A stretch of DNA of 64,000 bases, taken from contig NZ_CP107958.1 in the NCBI RefSeq assembly GCF_036075115.1, forward strand, positions 7,998,001 through 8,062,000. The letters are read 5' to 3'. This document shows, piece after piece, positions 7,859-16,314 of the stretch. Below the pieces are notes generated by a model. That model was not told where the DNA came from. It worked only from the letters and a program-made list of their open reading frames with translations, and made no database searches. Within the stretch, counting starts at the first letter, position 1. Every line of letters begins with the position of its first letter. A program made the translations under genes and the position numbers. Source of the stretch: Streptomyces sp. NBC_00377. Lineage in GTDB: Bacteria > Actinomycetota > Actinomycetes > Streptomycetales > Streptomycetaceae.

Positions 7859-9025
7859 ATGAGCTACCAGCCCACCCCCGATGACAGGTTCACCTTCGGC
7901 CTCTGGACCGTCGGCTGGCAGGGGCGGGACCCCTTCGGCGACGCCACCCGGCGTGCCCTGGACCCGGTCGAGTCGGTGCAGCGCCTGGCCGAGCTGGGCG
8001 CCTACGGCGTGACCTTCCACGACGACGACCTGATCCCCTTCGGGTCCTCGGACAGCGAGCGCGAGGAGCACATCAAGCGCTTCCGCCAGGCCCTGGACAC
8101 CACCGGCATGACCGTGCCGATGGCCACCACCAACCTCTTCACGCACCCCGTCTTCAAGGACGGCGCGTTCACGGCGAACGACCGCGACGTGCGCCGCTAC
8201 GCCCTGCGCAAGACGATCCGCAACATCGACCTGGCGGCCGAGCTCGGCGCGAAGATCTACGTCGCCTGGGGCGGCCGCGAGGGCGCGGAGTCCGGCGCCG
8301 CCAAGGACGTGCGGGTGGCTCTCGACCGGATGAAGGAGGCCTTCGACCTCCTCGGCGCGTACGTGACCTCCCAGGGCTACGACCTGAAGTTCGCCATCGA
8401 GCCCAAGCCGAACGAGCCGCGCGGCGACATCCTGCTCCCCACCGTCGGCCACGCCCTGGCCTTCATCGAGCGCCTGGAGCGGCCCGAGCTGTACGGCGTC
8501 AACCCCGAGGTCGGCCACGAGCAGATGGCCGGGCTCAACTTCCCGCACGGCATCGCCCAGGCGCTGTGGGCGGGCAAGCTGTTCCACATCGACCTCAACG
8601 GTCAGTCCGGCATCAAGTACGACCAGGACCTGCGCTTCGGCGCCGGCGACCTGCGCTCGGCGTTCTGGCTGGTCGACCTGCTGGAGAGCGCCGGTTACGC
8701 GGGCCCGAAGCACTTCGACTTCAAGCCGCCGCGCACCGAGGACCTCGACGGTGTCTGGGCCTCCGCCGCGGGCTGCATGCGCAACTACCTGATCCTCAAG
8801 GAGCGCGCGGCAGCGTTCCGGGGCGACCCGGAGGTCCAGGAGGCACTGCGCGCCTCCCGCCTGGACGAGCTCGCCCAGGCCACCGCCGCCGACGGTCTGG
8901 AGGGCCTGCTCGCCGACCGCACCGCCTTCGAGGACTTCGACCCCGAGGTGGCCGCCGCCCGCGGCATGGCCTTCGAGCACCTCGACCAGCTCGCCATGGA
9001 CCACCTCCTGGGCGCCCGGGGCTGA
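7859..9025 (+). CDS. xylA: Xylose isomerase
   Basis: The 388-residue product has the usual length of the short (class I) actinobacterial xylose isomerases, which convert D-xylose to D-xylulose in the cytoplasm. Landmarks are GLWTVGWQGRDPFGDATR at the N-terminus, VTFHDDDLIPF (catalytic His near residue 53), YVAWGGREG, FAIEPKPNEPRGD with metal-binding Glu and active-site Lys, PEVGHEQMAG and LFHIDLNGQ. The ATG follows AAGGAG with a 7-base spacer. It is followed by a perfect terminator. Together with xylB and the ROK regulator it forms a complete xylose entry module; a dedicated transporter is not in the window. Confidence 0.97.
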   Translation: MSYQPTPDDRFTFGLWTVGWQGRDPFGDATRRALDPVESVQRLAELGAYGVTFHDDDLIPFGSSDSEREEHIKRFRQALDTTGMTVPMATTNLFTHPVFKDGAFTANDRDVRRYALRKTIRNIDLAAELGAKIYVAWGGREGAESGAAKDVRVALDRMKEAFDLLGAYVTSQGYDLKFAIEPKPNEPRGDILLPTVGHALAFIERLERPELYGVNPEVGHEQMAGLNFPHGIAQALWAGKLFHIDLNGQSGIKYDQDLRFGAGDLRSAFWLVDLLESAGYAGPKHFDFKPPRTEDLDGVWASAAGCMRNYLILKERAAAFRGDPEVQEALRASRLDELAQATAADGLEGLLADRTAFEDFDPEVAAARGMAFEHLDQLAMDHLLGARG

Positions 9026-9033
9026 ACGCACGC

Positions 9034-9073
9034 GCACGCGTGTGTGCCCGGGCGAGGGTGCACACACGCGTGC
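9034..9073 (+). terminator. xylA terminator
   Basis: GCACGCGTGTGTGC (9034-9047) pairs perfectly with 9060-9073 (14 bp) around a 12-base loop, starting 8 bases after the xylA stop codon. Confidence 0.8.
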
Positions 9074-9205
9074 CGTCGAACCGCCGGAAGAACTCCGCTC
9101 GTCCCGGCGTGCAATGCACCGGAATCATGCGGTCCATGGCATGAGTCGGTATCAACTTGCGCGCGGGGCTCGCGCCCTGGGCTGATCGCCGCGACGCTGG
9201 ACGCC

Positions 9206-9700
9206 ATGGCCATGCCGCCCGTACCGCCCCAGCCGCCCGGACCTCCGGGGGGCCCGCCGCCTCCGGGCGGTTCCGGACCGCCCCACTCCGGCTTCGGACC
9301 CTACGACGGGACGGGCGGAGGCGGTTGGTCGTCCCCTCCGCCGTCCCGGCCGCCGGGCGGCTCCGGAAGGCGTAGGAACCCCCTTCTCGTCGTCCTCGTA
9401 CTGCTTGTCGCCGCCGGAGCCGTCCTCGTCGTCGTGCTGATGGCCTCTGGAGGCGGGGACTCCTCGGACGACGAGCCGAACCCGGGCAGCAGCACCGGCG
9501 GCTCCACTTCCTCTCCGTCCTTCAGCCTTCCGAGCAACTTGCCCAGCGGCCTTCCCACCGGCCTTCCCAGTGGCCTTCCGAGCGGTCTTCCGAGCGAGCT
9601 GCCGTCGCAGTTCCCCACCGGGCTGCCGTCCGGGCTGCCGAGTGAACTGCCGAGTGATCTCGGGTCGCTGATGCCGTCCCTGGGGGAGCTGGTCCACTGA
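9206..9700 (+). CDS. Small proline-rich single-pass membrane protein with LPSGL repeats
   Basis: This protein of about 164 residues has no known enzymatic domain. The first 60 residues are Pro/Gly-rich (PPVPPQPPGPPGG). One transmembrane helix follows (LLVVLVLLVAAGAVLVVVLM, about 61-80) after the basic cluster GRRRN, which predicts the N-terminus inside. The outer tail is acidic then Ser/Gly-rich, and ends in about a dozen short LPSxLP/LPTGLP units. Such tails are common in Streptomyces surface proteins of unknown role. Start at 9206 or 9212; neither has a good ribosome binding site. It is bounded by terminators on both sides and so is monocistronic. Confidence 0.6.
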   Translation: MAMPPVPPQPPGPPGGPPPPGGSGPPHSGFGPYDGTGGGGWSSPPPSRPPGGSGRRRNPLLVVLVLLVAAGAVLVVVLMASGGGDSSDDEPNPGSSTGGSTSSPSFSLPSNLPSGLPTGLPSGLPSGLPSELPSQFPTGLPSGLPSELPSDLGSLMPSLGELVH

Positions 9701-9827
9701 CCGCCGTGCGCGCGTGGGCACCGCACCACGCCACGCGCGTGTGGACACCCCGCATCGCCACGCGTGTGCGGCCCACGAGCCCACTGTCACGGGCTCCGCG
9801 GCAGCCGCACATACGTGACCGTCGTCT

Positions 9828-9863
9828 CGGCGCGCAGGGCCGGCCAGCCGGCCCTGCGCGCCG
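9828..9863. terminator. Strong bidirectional terminator
   Basis: Arms 9828-9843 and 9848-9863 are perfectly complementary over 16 bp (CGGCGCGCAGGGCCGG) around a 4-base loop CCAG. It lies between the rightward membrane-protein gene and the leftward SWIM gene and could serve both. Confidence 0.8.
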
Positions 9864-9974
9864 AACGCCCCGGAACCGTCCGTCATCCCGAGGTCGTCGG
9901 CGGCGGCGAGGGCCGCCCGCGCGGCCGACACCCCGGACACCCCCGACACCCCTACGCACGGAGAAGGAACGCTC

Positions 9975-11279
9975 CTAGGGGAGCGCTTCCTCGCCTTCCG
10001 TCCCGGCCGTGATCAAGGCTGTCGCCGGGTCGTGGGCGGCTTCCCCGGCCGGCATCCAGCGGCCCGCCTCCTCGCGGTACGGCCACCATCTGCCGTCCCG
10101 CCCCAACCGCAGTTCGCAGGCCGTGCCGACGACCGTCCACCGGTTCCTCCGGGCCCGCAACTCCGGCCGCTCGTCCTCCTCCCAGGCGGAGTCCAGCGCG
10201 GCACGCGCGCGTGCGAGCGTCTCGCCGTCCACGGTCCACTCCTCCTCGAGCACGGACAGAGCGTCCGCCCCTCCGTACCGCCACGCCCGGACGGCGGCGG
10301 CCATCTCCTCCCGGTCGCGGCCCGTTCCACGGGCGAGCCGGTCCGCCACGCCCTCTGCGGTCCGATCCGCCGCCCCGGCTGCGTCGAGTACCCCTTCCGC
10401 CAGCCGCACGGCGTCCTGGCCCAGCGGCCACGGGGCTGTCGGCGTACGCGGCCCCGCGCCCTCATGGAGCGCCTCCGCGAGCAGCAGACGGGCGGCGGCG
10501 GCCGTCCGGGCGGCCAGGATCGCCAGTGCCGCCGGGTCGACTCCGGCCGGGGGCGGGGCATCCGTGTCCAGCGAGGGCGGAACGCCCGGTTCCCCCGGGA
10601 GCCCGGGCGCCGCGGGCAGCGGAGGCAGGATGCCCCCGGCCGCGTACGCCTCCGCCGCGTCCACCCCCTCGCTCCGGCGGAGCGCCGCTTCGGACGGAGC
10701 CGCGCCGCCGCGCGCCTGGAGATCGTCCAGCAGACTCTGCTCGGCGCGCCCCCGGAGCAGAAGGAGGACGAAGGGATCCTGGTCGAGCAGCCGTGCCACC
10801 TGGTAGCAGACCGCCGCCGTATGACCGCAGTGGTCCCAGGCGTCGCAGTCGCACTTCGCCTCCAGTTCGCCGAGCGCAGGCAGCAGGTCGATGCCGGCCG
10901 AACCGGCGTCCTCGACCAGATGCGGCGGCATCTCGCGGTCGAGCAGCGCGGCGACGTGTCCCGCCCGCTCCACCGCGAGATCCAGGAGGCGCTCCCACTG
11001 GGTGTCCGAGAGCCGGTCGAGCAGCACATCGGCCCGGTGCTGGGTGCGATCGGGGTCCCGGACGAGGGCAGTGACGCGCCCCGGCCGTACCGACACCGCG
11101 CCGACGGCTCCCGCGCGCGCGAGACGACGGCCCGCTTTCACCTGCGCCCCGTCCAGGGCGCCGTCCTCGAGCGCGGCCAGCCACGCCCGTCCCCACCATG
11201 TCTGCGCGAACGCCCTCCCCGGCGCGGGAGGCAACGCGGCGAAGGTCCGTTCCTCGCTGCTGTCGTCGTGCCGGTTCAT
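9975..11279 (-). CDS. SWIM zinc-finger protein, partner of the SNF2 helicase
   Basis: The 434-residue product carries a SWIM zinc finger (CxCx(n)CxH) near residues 160-172, read as CDCDAWDHCGHTAAVC. The N-terminus has the conserved block TFAALPPAPGRAFAQTWWGRAWLAALE. SWIM domains bind DNA or protein and in bacteria are often encoded beside SNF2 ATPases. That holds here: the start codon overlaps the stop of the helicase gene by 4 bases (ATGA), implying translational coupling and joint action. The C-terminal part is Ala/Pro-rich and otherwise featureless. It is likely an accessory subunit of a chromosome or nucleic-acid remodelling ATPase; the substrate is unknown. Confidence 0.82.
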   Translation of the reverse strand: MNRHDDSSEERTFAALPPAPGRAFAQTWWGRAWLAALEDGALDGAQVKAGRRLARAGAVGAVSVRPGRVTALVRDPDRTQHRADVLLDRLSDTQWERLLDLAVERAGHVAALLDREMPPHLVEDAGSAGIDLLPALGELEAKCDCDAWDHCGHTAAVCYQVARLLDQDPFVLLLLRGRAEQSLLDDLQARGGAAPSEAALRRSEGVDAAEAYAAGGILPPLPAAPGLPGEPGVPPSLDTDAPPPAGVDPAALAILAARTAAAARLLLAEALHEGAGPRTPTAPWPLGQDAVRLAEGVLDAAGAADRTAEGVADRLARGTGRDREEMAAAVRAWRYGGADALSVLEEEWTVDGETLARARAALDSAWEEDERPELRARRNRWTVVGTACELRLGRDGRWWPYREEAGRWMPAGEAAHDPATALITAGTEGEEALP

Positions 11280-14215
11280 CGTGTGTCCTCCCGCAGTCGC
11301 ACCAGATCGGCCAGCTCCGCGTCCGTGAGCTCGGTGAGCGCCGCCTCACCGGCTCCGAGAACGGCGTCGGCGAGATCCTGTTTCCGGCGCAGCATCTCGG
11401 CGATGCGGTCCTCGACGGTGCCCTCGGCGATCAGCCGGTGCACCTGCACGGGCCGGGTCTGGCCGATGCGGTACGCCCGGTCGGTGGCCTGTGCCTCCAC
11501 GGCCGGGTTCCACCAGCGGTCGTAGTGCACGACGTGCTCCGCGCGCGTGAGGTTGAGGCCCGTGCCGGCCGCCCTCAGCGAGAGCAGGAACACCGGGACC
11601 TCACCGTCCTGGAACCGCCGGACCATGGCCTCACGCTCGGCGACGGGGACGCCACCGTGCAGAAACTGGGTGGGTACACCGCGCAAGGCCAGGTGTTGTT
11701 CGAGGAGCCGCGCCAAGCGCACGTACTGCGTGAAGACCAGCACGCCGGCCCCCTCCGAGAGAAGAGTGCCGAGCAGTTCGTCCAGGAGTTCCAGTTTCCC
11801 GGAGCGTCCGGCGGTCCTCGGCCGATCCTCCTTCAGGTACTGGGCCGGGTGGTTGCAGATCTGTTTGAGGCCGGTCAGCAGCTTCACGATCAGCCCGCGC
11901 CGGGCCATGTCGTCGGCTTCGGCGATCGCCGCGAGCGTCTCGCGCACCACGGCCTCGTACAGGCCCCTCTGCTCCGTCGTGAGCGCCACGGGCCGATCGG
12001 TCTCGGTCTTCGGCGGGAGCTCTGGGGCGATCCCCGGGTCCGACTTGCGGCGGCGCAGCAGGAACGGCCCCACGAGCCGGCCGAGCCGCTCCGCCGCGGC
12101 CGGGTCGGCGCCGTTCTCCACCGCTCGTGCGTACCGCGTGCGGAACGTCCCGAGCCGGCCCAGCAGGCCGGGCGTCGTCCAGTCCAGGATCGCCCACAGT
12201 TCCGACAGGTTGTTCTCCACCGGGGTGCCGGTGAGCGCCACACGCGCGCGTGCGCCGATGGTCCGAAGGGCCCGCGCGGTCGCCGAGTACGGGTTCTTGA
12301 CGTGTTGCGCCTCGTCCGCCACGACCAGGCCCCACGCCACCTCGCCGAGCCGCCCCGCGTCCGACCGCAGCGTGCCGTAGGTCGTGAGTACGACCTCCCC
12401 GTCGGCGAGGGCCTCCAGATCACGTCGTGGCCCGTGGAAGCGGCGCACCGGCGTGTCCGGCGCGAACCGCTCGATCTCCCGCTGCCAGTTGCCCATCAGG
12501 GACGTCGGACAGACCACGAGCGTCGGACCGGCCGCCGTGGCGTCCGTCTGCCGGTGCAGGTGCAGGGCGATCAGAGTGACGGTCTTGCCCAGCCCCATGT
12601 CGTCCGCCAGGCAGCACCCCAGTCCCAGAGCCGTGGTCCGGGCCAACCAGTCCAGGCCGCGCCGCTGGTAGTCGCGCAGCGTGGCCCGGAGGGCCGCGGG
12701 CTGCTCCACCAGCTCCTGGGCCTCGGGCCGCGTCAGCCGTTCCCGCAGGGCCGCCAGCCACCCGGTGGGCCGCACATCGACTCTGCGTCCGTCCACCTCC
12801 GTCGAGCCCGTCAGAGCCGCGCCCAGGGCGTCCAGGGGTGTCATCCTGCGGTCCTGCTGGGCCCGCGCGCGACGCAGTTCCCGAGGATCGAGCAGGACCC
12901 ACTGGTCACGCAGCCGCACCAGGGGCCGGTCGGCCTCGGCCAGCCGGTCGAGTTCCTCGCGCGTCAGCTGCTGGTCGCCGAGCCCGAACCACCAGGTGAA
13001 CGTCAGGAGCGAGTCCGCGGACAGGAACGAGGGCGTGTCCGCGGCGAGCCGGTCGGGCCCCGTTCCCTCCTCGTGCGGTCCCACGACCGCACGAGCGGTC
13101 AGTGTGCGGGCCAGTGCCCGCGGCCAGTGCACCTCGATCCCCGCGCCGGCCAGGGCCAGGGAACCCTCGTCCAGGAGCTCGGTGACCTCCTCGTCGACGA
13201 GTTCGACGGCGTCCGGGACGGTGGCCGAGAGCAGGGGTGTCAGCGCGGGCCAGGCACGGGCCGCACGGCGCAGGGCGAGCAGGGCGTCCATCCGCGCGCG
13301 GGGGCCGAACGCCTCGTGCGTGACACCCGACTCCGTCCAGATCTCGGCGGCGTCCACGACGAGCGCGGGATCGCTCACGCTGTGCACCTGCGGCACGGCC
13401 CTGAACCGGGGCGCCGCCCCGTGGCCCGCTGCCGGCACGGCGCTCTGGACGCCACCGGCCCCGCGCGCGTTCGAGCCGGGTTCCGTGACCCCGCGCGCGT
13501 CCGTCACGGCCCCGGCCGCCCGCAGGGCAACTGCCGTGGCTACAGCCGCACCGGATGCAGCCGCCCCGGTCCCGCCGGCGCCGGACGGATCCGTCGCCGG
13601 CCGGCCCGCCCGGCGGTCGTCCATCCCCGGCGTGTCCAACCCCGAGACCTCGATCCGCAGGGAGATGCGCACGCCTGCGTCATGGCCCGCGGCGACATCG
13701 CCGGCCCACGCGCGCAGCTCCGGCGCATACCGGGGCTGCCGGGCCGCGTAGGCCGGTCCTGCGGTCAGGAGCGGCGCCGCGGGGCTGCGGGGCAGCGCGT
13801 CCGCGACGGCGTCCAGGAAGGCCCGCAGCAGGCGCTCGGGTTCGGGAAGGCGCAGCGGCCGGGTTTCGTCCACCGGCACCGCGTGAGCCTCGGGCGGCAT
13901 CGAGGCGGCCAGCCGACGCACCTGCTCGGCGTCCTCCGGGTTCAGGGGGCCGATGCGCCAGGCGTCGTGGCCCTGCGGCGACAGTCCGGGCAGCAGCAGC
14001 CCGCGCGCCACGCAGTGCAGGGCGAGCAGCGCGGCCGCTCCCCAGAAGGCGGCGGCCCGATGGCCGTCCGGCCCGACCCGCGCGCGTGCGAGGGCGGTCA
14101 GTGCCTCGTCCACCGGCAGCAGTACGGCGGGCACGCGCGCGAGGGTCACCCCGGCGCCGACGGGCCGCACGACGGACAGTTCCTCCGCCACCCGCGACGG
14201 GACGGCGGGCAGCAC
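11276..14215 (-). CDS. SNF2-family DEAD/DEAH ATP-dependent helicase
   Basis: This is a large SNF2-type ATPase (979 residues from the first standard codon). The C-terminal half has RecA-like motifs in order: LADDMGLGKTVTLIALHLH (Walker A, motif I), VVADEAQHVKN (DEAQ, motif II), ALTGTPVENNLSELW (III), VFTQYVRLARLLE (IV), LSLRAAGTGLNLTRA (V) and ATDRAYRIGQTRPVQVHRL (VI). SNF2 proteins use ATP to translocate on DNA and remodel nucleoprotein. The gene overlaps the SWIM partner by ATGA. The frame stays open and protein-like for 43 codons upstream of the GTG at 14215 (WETPSEISELARC, VFLPGTPARTGRVAFW) with no ATG, GTG or TTG. An ATC at 14344 sits 5 bases after a perfect GAGGAG, so the true product is probably about 1,022 residues. 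Confidence 0.93.
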   Translation of the reverse strand: MLPAVPSRVAEELSVVRPVGAGVTLARVPAVLLPVDEALTALARARVGPDGHRAAAFWGAAALLALHCVARGLLLPGLSPQGHDAWRIGPLNPEDAEQVRRLAASMPPEAHAVPVDETRPLRLPEPERLLRAFLDAVADALPRSPAAPLLTAGPAYAARQPRYAPELRAWAGDVAAGHDAGVRISLRIEVSGLDTPGMDDRRAGRPATDPSGAGGTGAAASGAAVATAVALRAAGAVTDARGVTEPGSNARGAGGVQSAVPAAGHGAAPRFRAVPQVHSVSDPALVVDAAEIWTESGVTHEAFGPRARMDALLALRRAARAWPALTPLLSATVPDAVELVDEEVTELLDEGSLALAGAGIEVHWPRALARTLTARAVVGPHEEGTGPDRLAADTPSFLSADSLLTFTWWFGLGDQQLTREELDRLAEADRPLVRLRDQWVLLDPRELRRARAQQDRRMTPLDALGAALTGSTEVDGRRVDVRPTGWLAALRERLTRPEAQELVEQPAALRATLRDYQRRGLDWLARTTALGLGCCLADDMGLGKTVTLIALHLHRQTDATAAGPTLVVCPTSLMGNWQREIERFAPDTPVRRFHGPRRDLEALADGEVVLTTYGTLRSDAGRLGEVAWGLVVADEAQHVKNPYSATARALRTIGARARVALTGTPVENNLSELWAILDWTTPGLLGRLGTFRTRYARAVENGADPAAAERLGRLVGPFLLRRRKSDPGIAPELPPKTETDRPVALTTEQRGLYEAVVRETLAAIAEADDMARRGLIVKLLTGLKQICNHPAQYLKEDRPRTAGRSGKLELLDELLGTLLSEGAGVLVFTQYVRLARLLEQHLALRGVPTQFLHGGVPVAEREAMVRRFQDGEVPVFLLSLRAAGTGLNLTRAEHVVHYDRWWNPAVEAQATDRAYRIGQTRPVQVHRLIAEGTVEDRIAEMLRRKQDLADAVLGAGEAALTELTDAELADLVRLREDTR

Positions 14216-14344
14216 ACCCTCGTCGGGCCGCCAGAAGGCGACGCGTCCGGTGCGGGCCGGGGTGCCGGGCAGGAAGACGGCGGAACAACGAGCCAGTTCA
14301 GAGATCTCGGACGGTGTTTCCCAGGGAATCCGCTGCGCGGTGAT

Positions 14345-14579
14345 GAGTGCTCCTCAAACTTGACTACTGGAGGCGGGGTCGCCGAGGGTACAACACTTCG
14401 CAGGCGAAGGCGCAACGATTCCGGCTTCGTCCTCGGCCCGCCTGCGTGCCGCAGGTGTGGTCGGGGATGTCTCGGGGATGAAGCTCAGGGACGTCTCGGG
14501 GGTCGATTCCGGAACCGCGGGCGGCGCGGAGCCGTTTTCATGGCAGAGAGCGGCAGTTGCCGCGAAGGAGGCGACGCAC
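14345..14579. other. Divergent intergenic region
   Basis: It holds the leader of the leftward helicase gene, including GAGGAG at 14350-14355 (minus strand), and that of the rightward small membrane-protein gene. A short direct repeat (GGGATGTCTCGGGG and GGGACGTCTCGGGG, about 14464-14504) lies in the middle. Confidence 0.4.
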
Positions 14580-14762
14580 ATGTCGAAGAACGCGAAGATC
14601 GCCGCGGGGGGCGTGGCGGTCGGGCTGCTGTTGCTGATCTGGTTGCCCTGGTGGGCGGCCCTGCTGATCGTGCTGGGGGTTCCGGCGGCGGCCTACCTGA
14701 CGCTCGACCCCTCCCAGCGGCGCAGACTGCGCCGCGCCACGCGCAAGGAACTGGGCCGGTGA
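14580..14762 (+). CDS. Small hydrophobic membrane protein (60 aa)
   Basis: An ATG with a strong ribosome binding site (AAGGAGG, 7-base spacer) opens a 60-residue protein. It has a short Lys-rich head (MSKNAKIA), a hydrophobic stretch from about 8 to 43 that can form two helices with an LPWW turn, and a basic tail (SQRRRLRRATRKELGR). It resembles small uncharacterised actinobacterial inner-membrane proteins. I do not recognise a named family. It is monocistronic, with a convergent neighbour downstream. Confidence 0.6.
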   Translation: MSKNAKIAAGGVAVGLLLLIWLPWWAALLIVLGVPAAAYLTLDPSQRRRLRRATRKELGR

Positions 14763-14856
14763 GTGGCGGGGGCCGCGCCGCGGTCCCCGCCGTCCCGCAC
14801 CTGCCGCTCGGGCCGCCGACGCCCCCCGGGCCCTGGCGGCTGGTGCCCGTACCGCC

Positions 14857-15750
14857 TCACAGGGGTCGGACGGCCATCTTGTCGAGCGCCTCCAGCAGTC
14901 CGGGCAGTTCGGGTCCGCGGCCGACCGGCAGCACCTCGCCGGGCTCGTCGTCGAGCAGGACGAACGCGATGTCGTCGGTCCTGGCGACCAGTGACCAGCC
15001 GGGACCGTCGGCCCGCAGGGTACGGGCGTCACCCGGCGCGAACGACGAACGCACACGGCCGAGCGGAGGCGGGGCCTCCACATAGGCGCGCACCTCGGCC
15101 AGGACACGTCGGACACCCCGGTGGCCCTTGGTCGCGTCCTGCCCCGTCCCGCTCGCCGGGCCGGCGTCGCCGGACCCGCCCGATTCGCCGTCCCGGGCCT
15201 CCTGACCGGGGCCGGGGTCCGCCGCGCCGCCGTCCTGCGGACGAGCGAAATCCGCGTCGTCGATCTGCTCACGCCACAGGGCCCACTGGAGCGCGATCTC
15301 GTCCGCCCCGAGCCGTCGCTGGGCCGGACCCCACCTGGTCGTGTCCGGAGGCGACAGCGCAGGACCGTCCGCGACCTCGGGGGCGGGATCGTGCGGCGCG
15401 GGCACACCGGGAGCCGCGACGGCGACCGCCAGCGGCCAGCCGGGCAGGGCGGCGACGACCGTCCGCTCACCGGGCGACAGGTCGTACTCCATGCCGCAGT
15501 CCCACGACGCGATGGCCACGGCCACCAGCGACACGTCGTCGATGACGACGGTCCACCGCGCGCCCTCGCCGTCCTGGCCCAGCACCAGTCCGTACCCGTC
15601 GGCGAGCGGCGGGAGGCCGAGCGCCGCACAGGCCTCCGGATAGTCGTCGCCCAGCGCGCTCGGGAACTTCGCCGGCGTCAGCAGCACCGCCGTGAGCACA
15701 TAGAGCGCGTCGTCCGCGGCGGCGACGGCGTCCTCGTCCGTCCCGGCCAT
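14857..15750 (-). CDS. Conserved hypothetical protein (297 aa)
   Basis: A cytoplasmic protein with no signal peptide or membrane segment; I do not recognise the family. It has two conserved-looking segments: an N-terminal one (TDEDAVAAADDALYVLTAVLL ... WTVVIDDVSLVAVAIASWD) and a C-terminal one (RTDDIAFVLLDDEPGEVLPV, ending LEALDKMAVRPL). A Gly/Asp/Ser-rich hinge around 185-215 joins them. The start at 15750 has a GGGGAGG element 6 bases upstream and a good promoter before it; an earlier in-frame codon would fall inside the -10 box. Confidence 0.65.
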   Translation of the reverse strand: MAGTDEDAVAAADDALYVLTAVLLTPAKFPSALGDDYPEACAALGLPPLADGYGLVLGQDGEGARWTVVIDDVSLVAVAIASWDCGMEYDLSPGERTVVAALPGWPLAVAVAAPGVPAPHDPAPEVADGPALSPPDTTRWGPAQRRLGADEIALQWALWREQIDDADFARPQDGGAADPGPGQEARDGESGGSGDAGPASGTGQDATKGHRGVRRVLAEVRAYVEAPPPLGRVRSSFAPGDARTLRADGPGWSLVARTDDIAFVLLDDEPGEVLPVGRGPELPGLLEALDKMAVRPL

Positions 15751-15784
15751 CCCAGCCTCCCCATAGGTTTGTCCAACGGCGCGC

Positions 15785-15814
15785 ACCCTAGTGCGGCAGG
15801 AAGGCCCTTGTCAC
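15785..15814 (-). promoter_or_regulatory. Vegetative-type promoter of the 297-aa protein gene
   Basis: On the minus strand GTGACA (15814-15809) and TAGGGT (15790-15785) are separated by 18 bases, close to the Streptomyces major-sigma consensus. The start codon lies about 35 bases downstream. Confidence 0.6.
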
Positions 15815-15888
15815 GACTCCCCGACTACCCGGAGCTGCGGTTTTCCGGTCGGACGGGGCGAATCGACCACCTCCGGCCGTTGCGTGCG

Positions 15889-16218
15889 TCACGCCGAGGG
15901 CAGTCCGAGGAGCTCACGCGCCACGGCCCGCGGCGATGCGTCGCGCTCTCGCGCGAGCGCGATGACCGCGCGACAGGCCAGTTCGTTGACCCCGAAGGAC
16001 AGCGCCTCCGGCGAGACCCAGCCCGCCGCCTCGTCGATGCCCTCCTGATCGTCCTCCGCACACGCCGAGACGTACGCGGCGGCCGCCTCGAACAGATTGT
16101 GCGGCCTCTTCCGATTGCCGCGCGTCTTGCTCCCCGCACCCTCCTCGCCGCTCGGACGCGACCGCGCGCCCATCGCGTCGCGGAATCTGCCGTAGGTGTT
16201 GCGAACCCTGCCGAACAT
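15889..16218 (-). CDS. Conserved hypothetical protein (109 aa)
   Basis: This small basic protein starts MFGRVRNTYGRFRDAM. A charged linker precedes a helical C-terminal domain (NLFEAAAAYVSACAEDDQEG, then ELACRAVIALARERDASPRA) ending RELLGLPSA. No family is recognised. ATG at 16218 is preferred because GGGAGG lies 8 bases upstream; the alternative ATG at 16260 directly abuts its AAGGAG and would be poorly used. It diverges from the oxygenase-like gene at 16315. Confidence 0.55.
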   Translation of the reverse strand: MFGRVRNTYGRFRDAMGARSRPSGEEGAGSKTRGNRKRPHNLFEAAAAYVSACAEDDQEGIDEAAGWVSPEALSFGVNELACRAVIALARERDASPRAVARELLGLPSA

Positions 16219-16314
16219 GCCGACCGCCTCCCTTGTGTGCCTGCCCGACCGATCGCTCATCTCCTTGTGTTCAACCTAGAGTTGGAGATCCGGCGGCAGA
16301 AGGGGGACGGCGCA

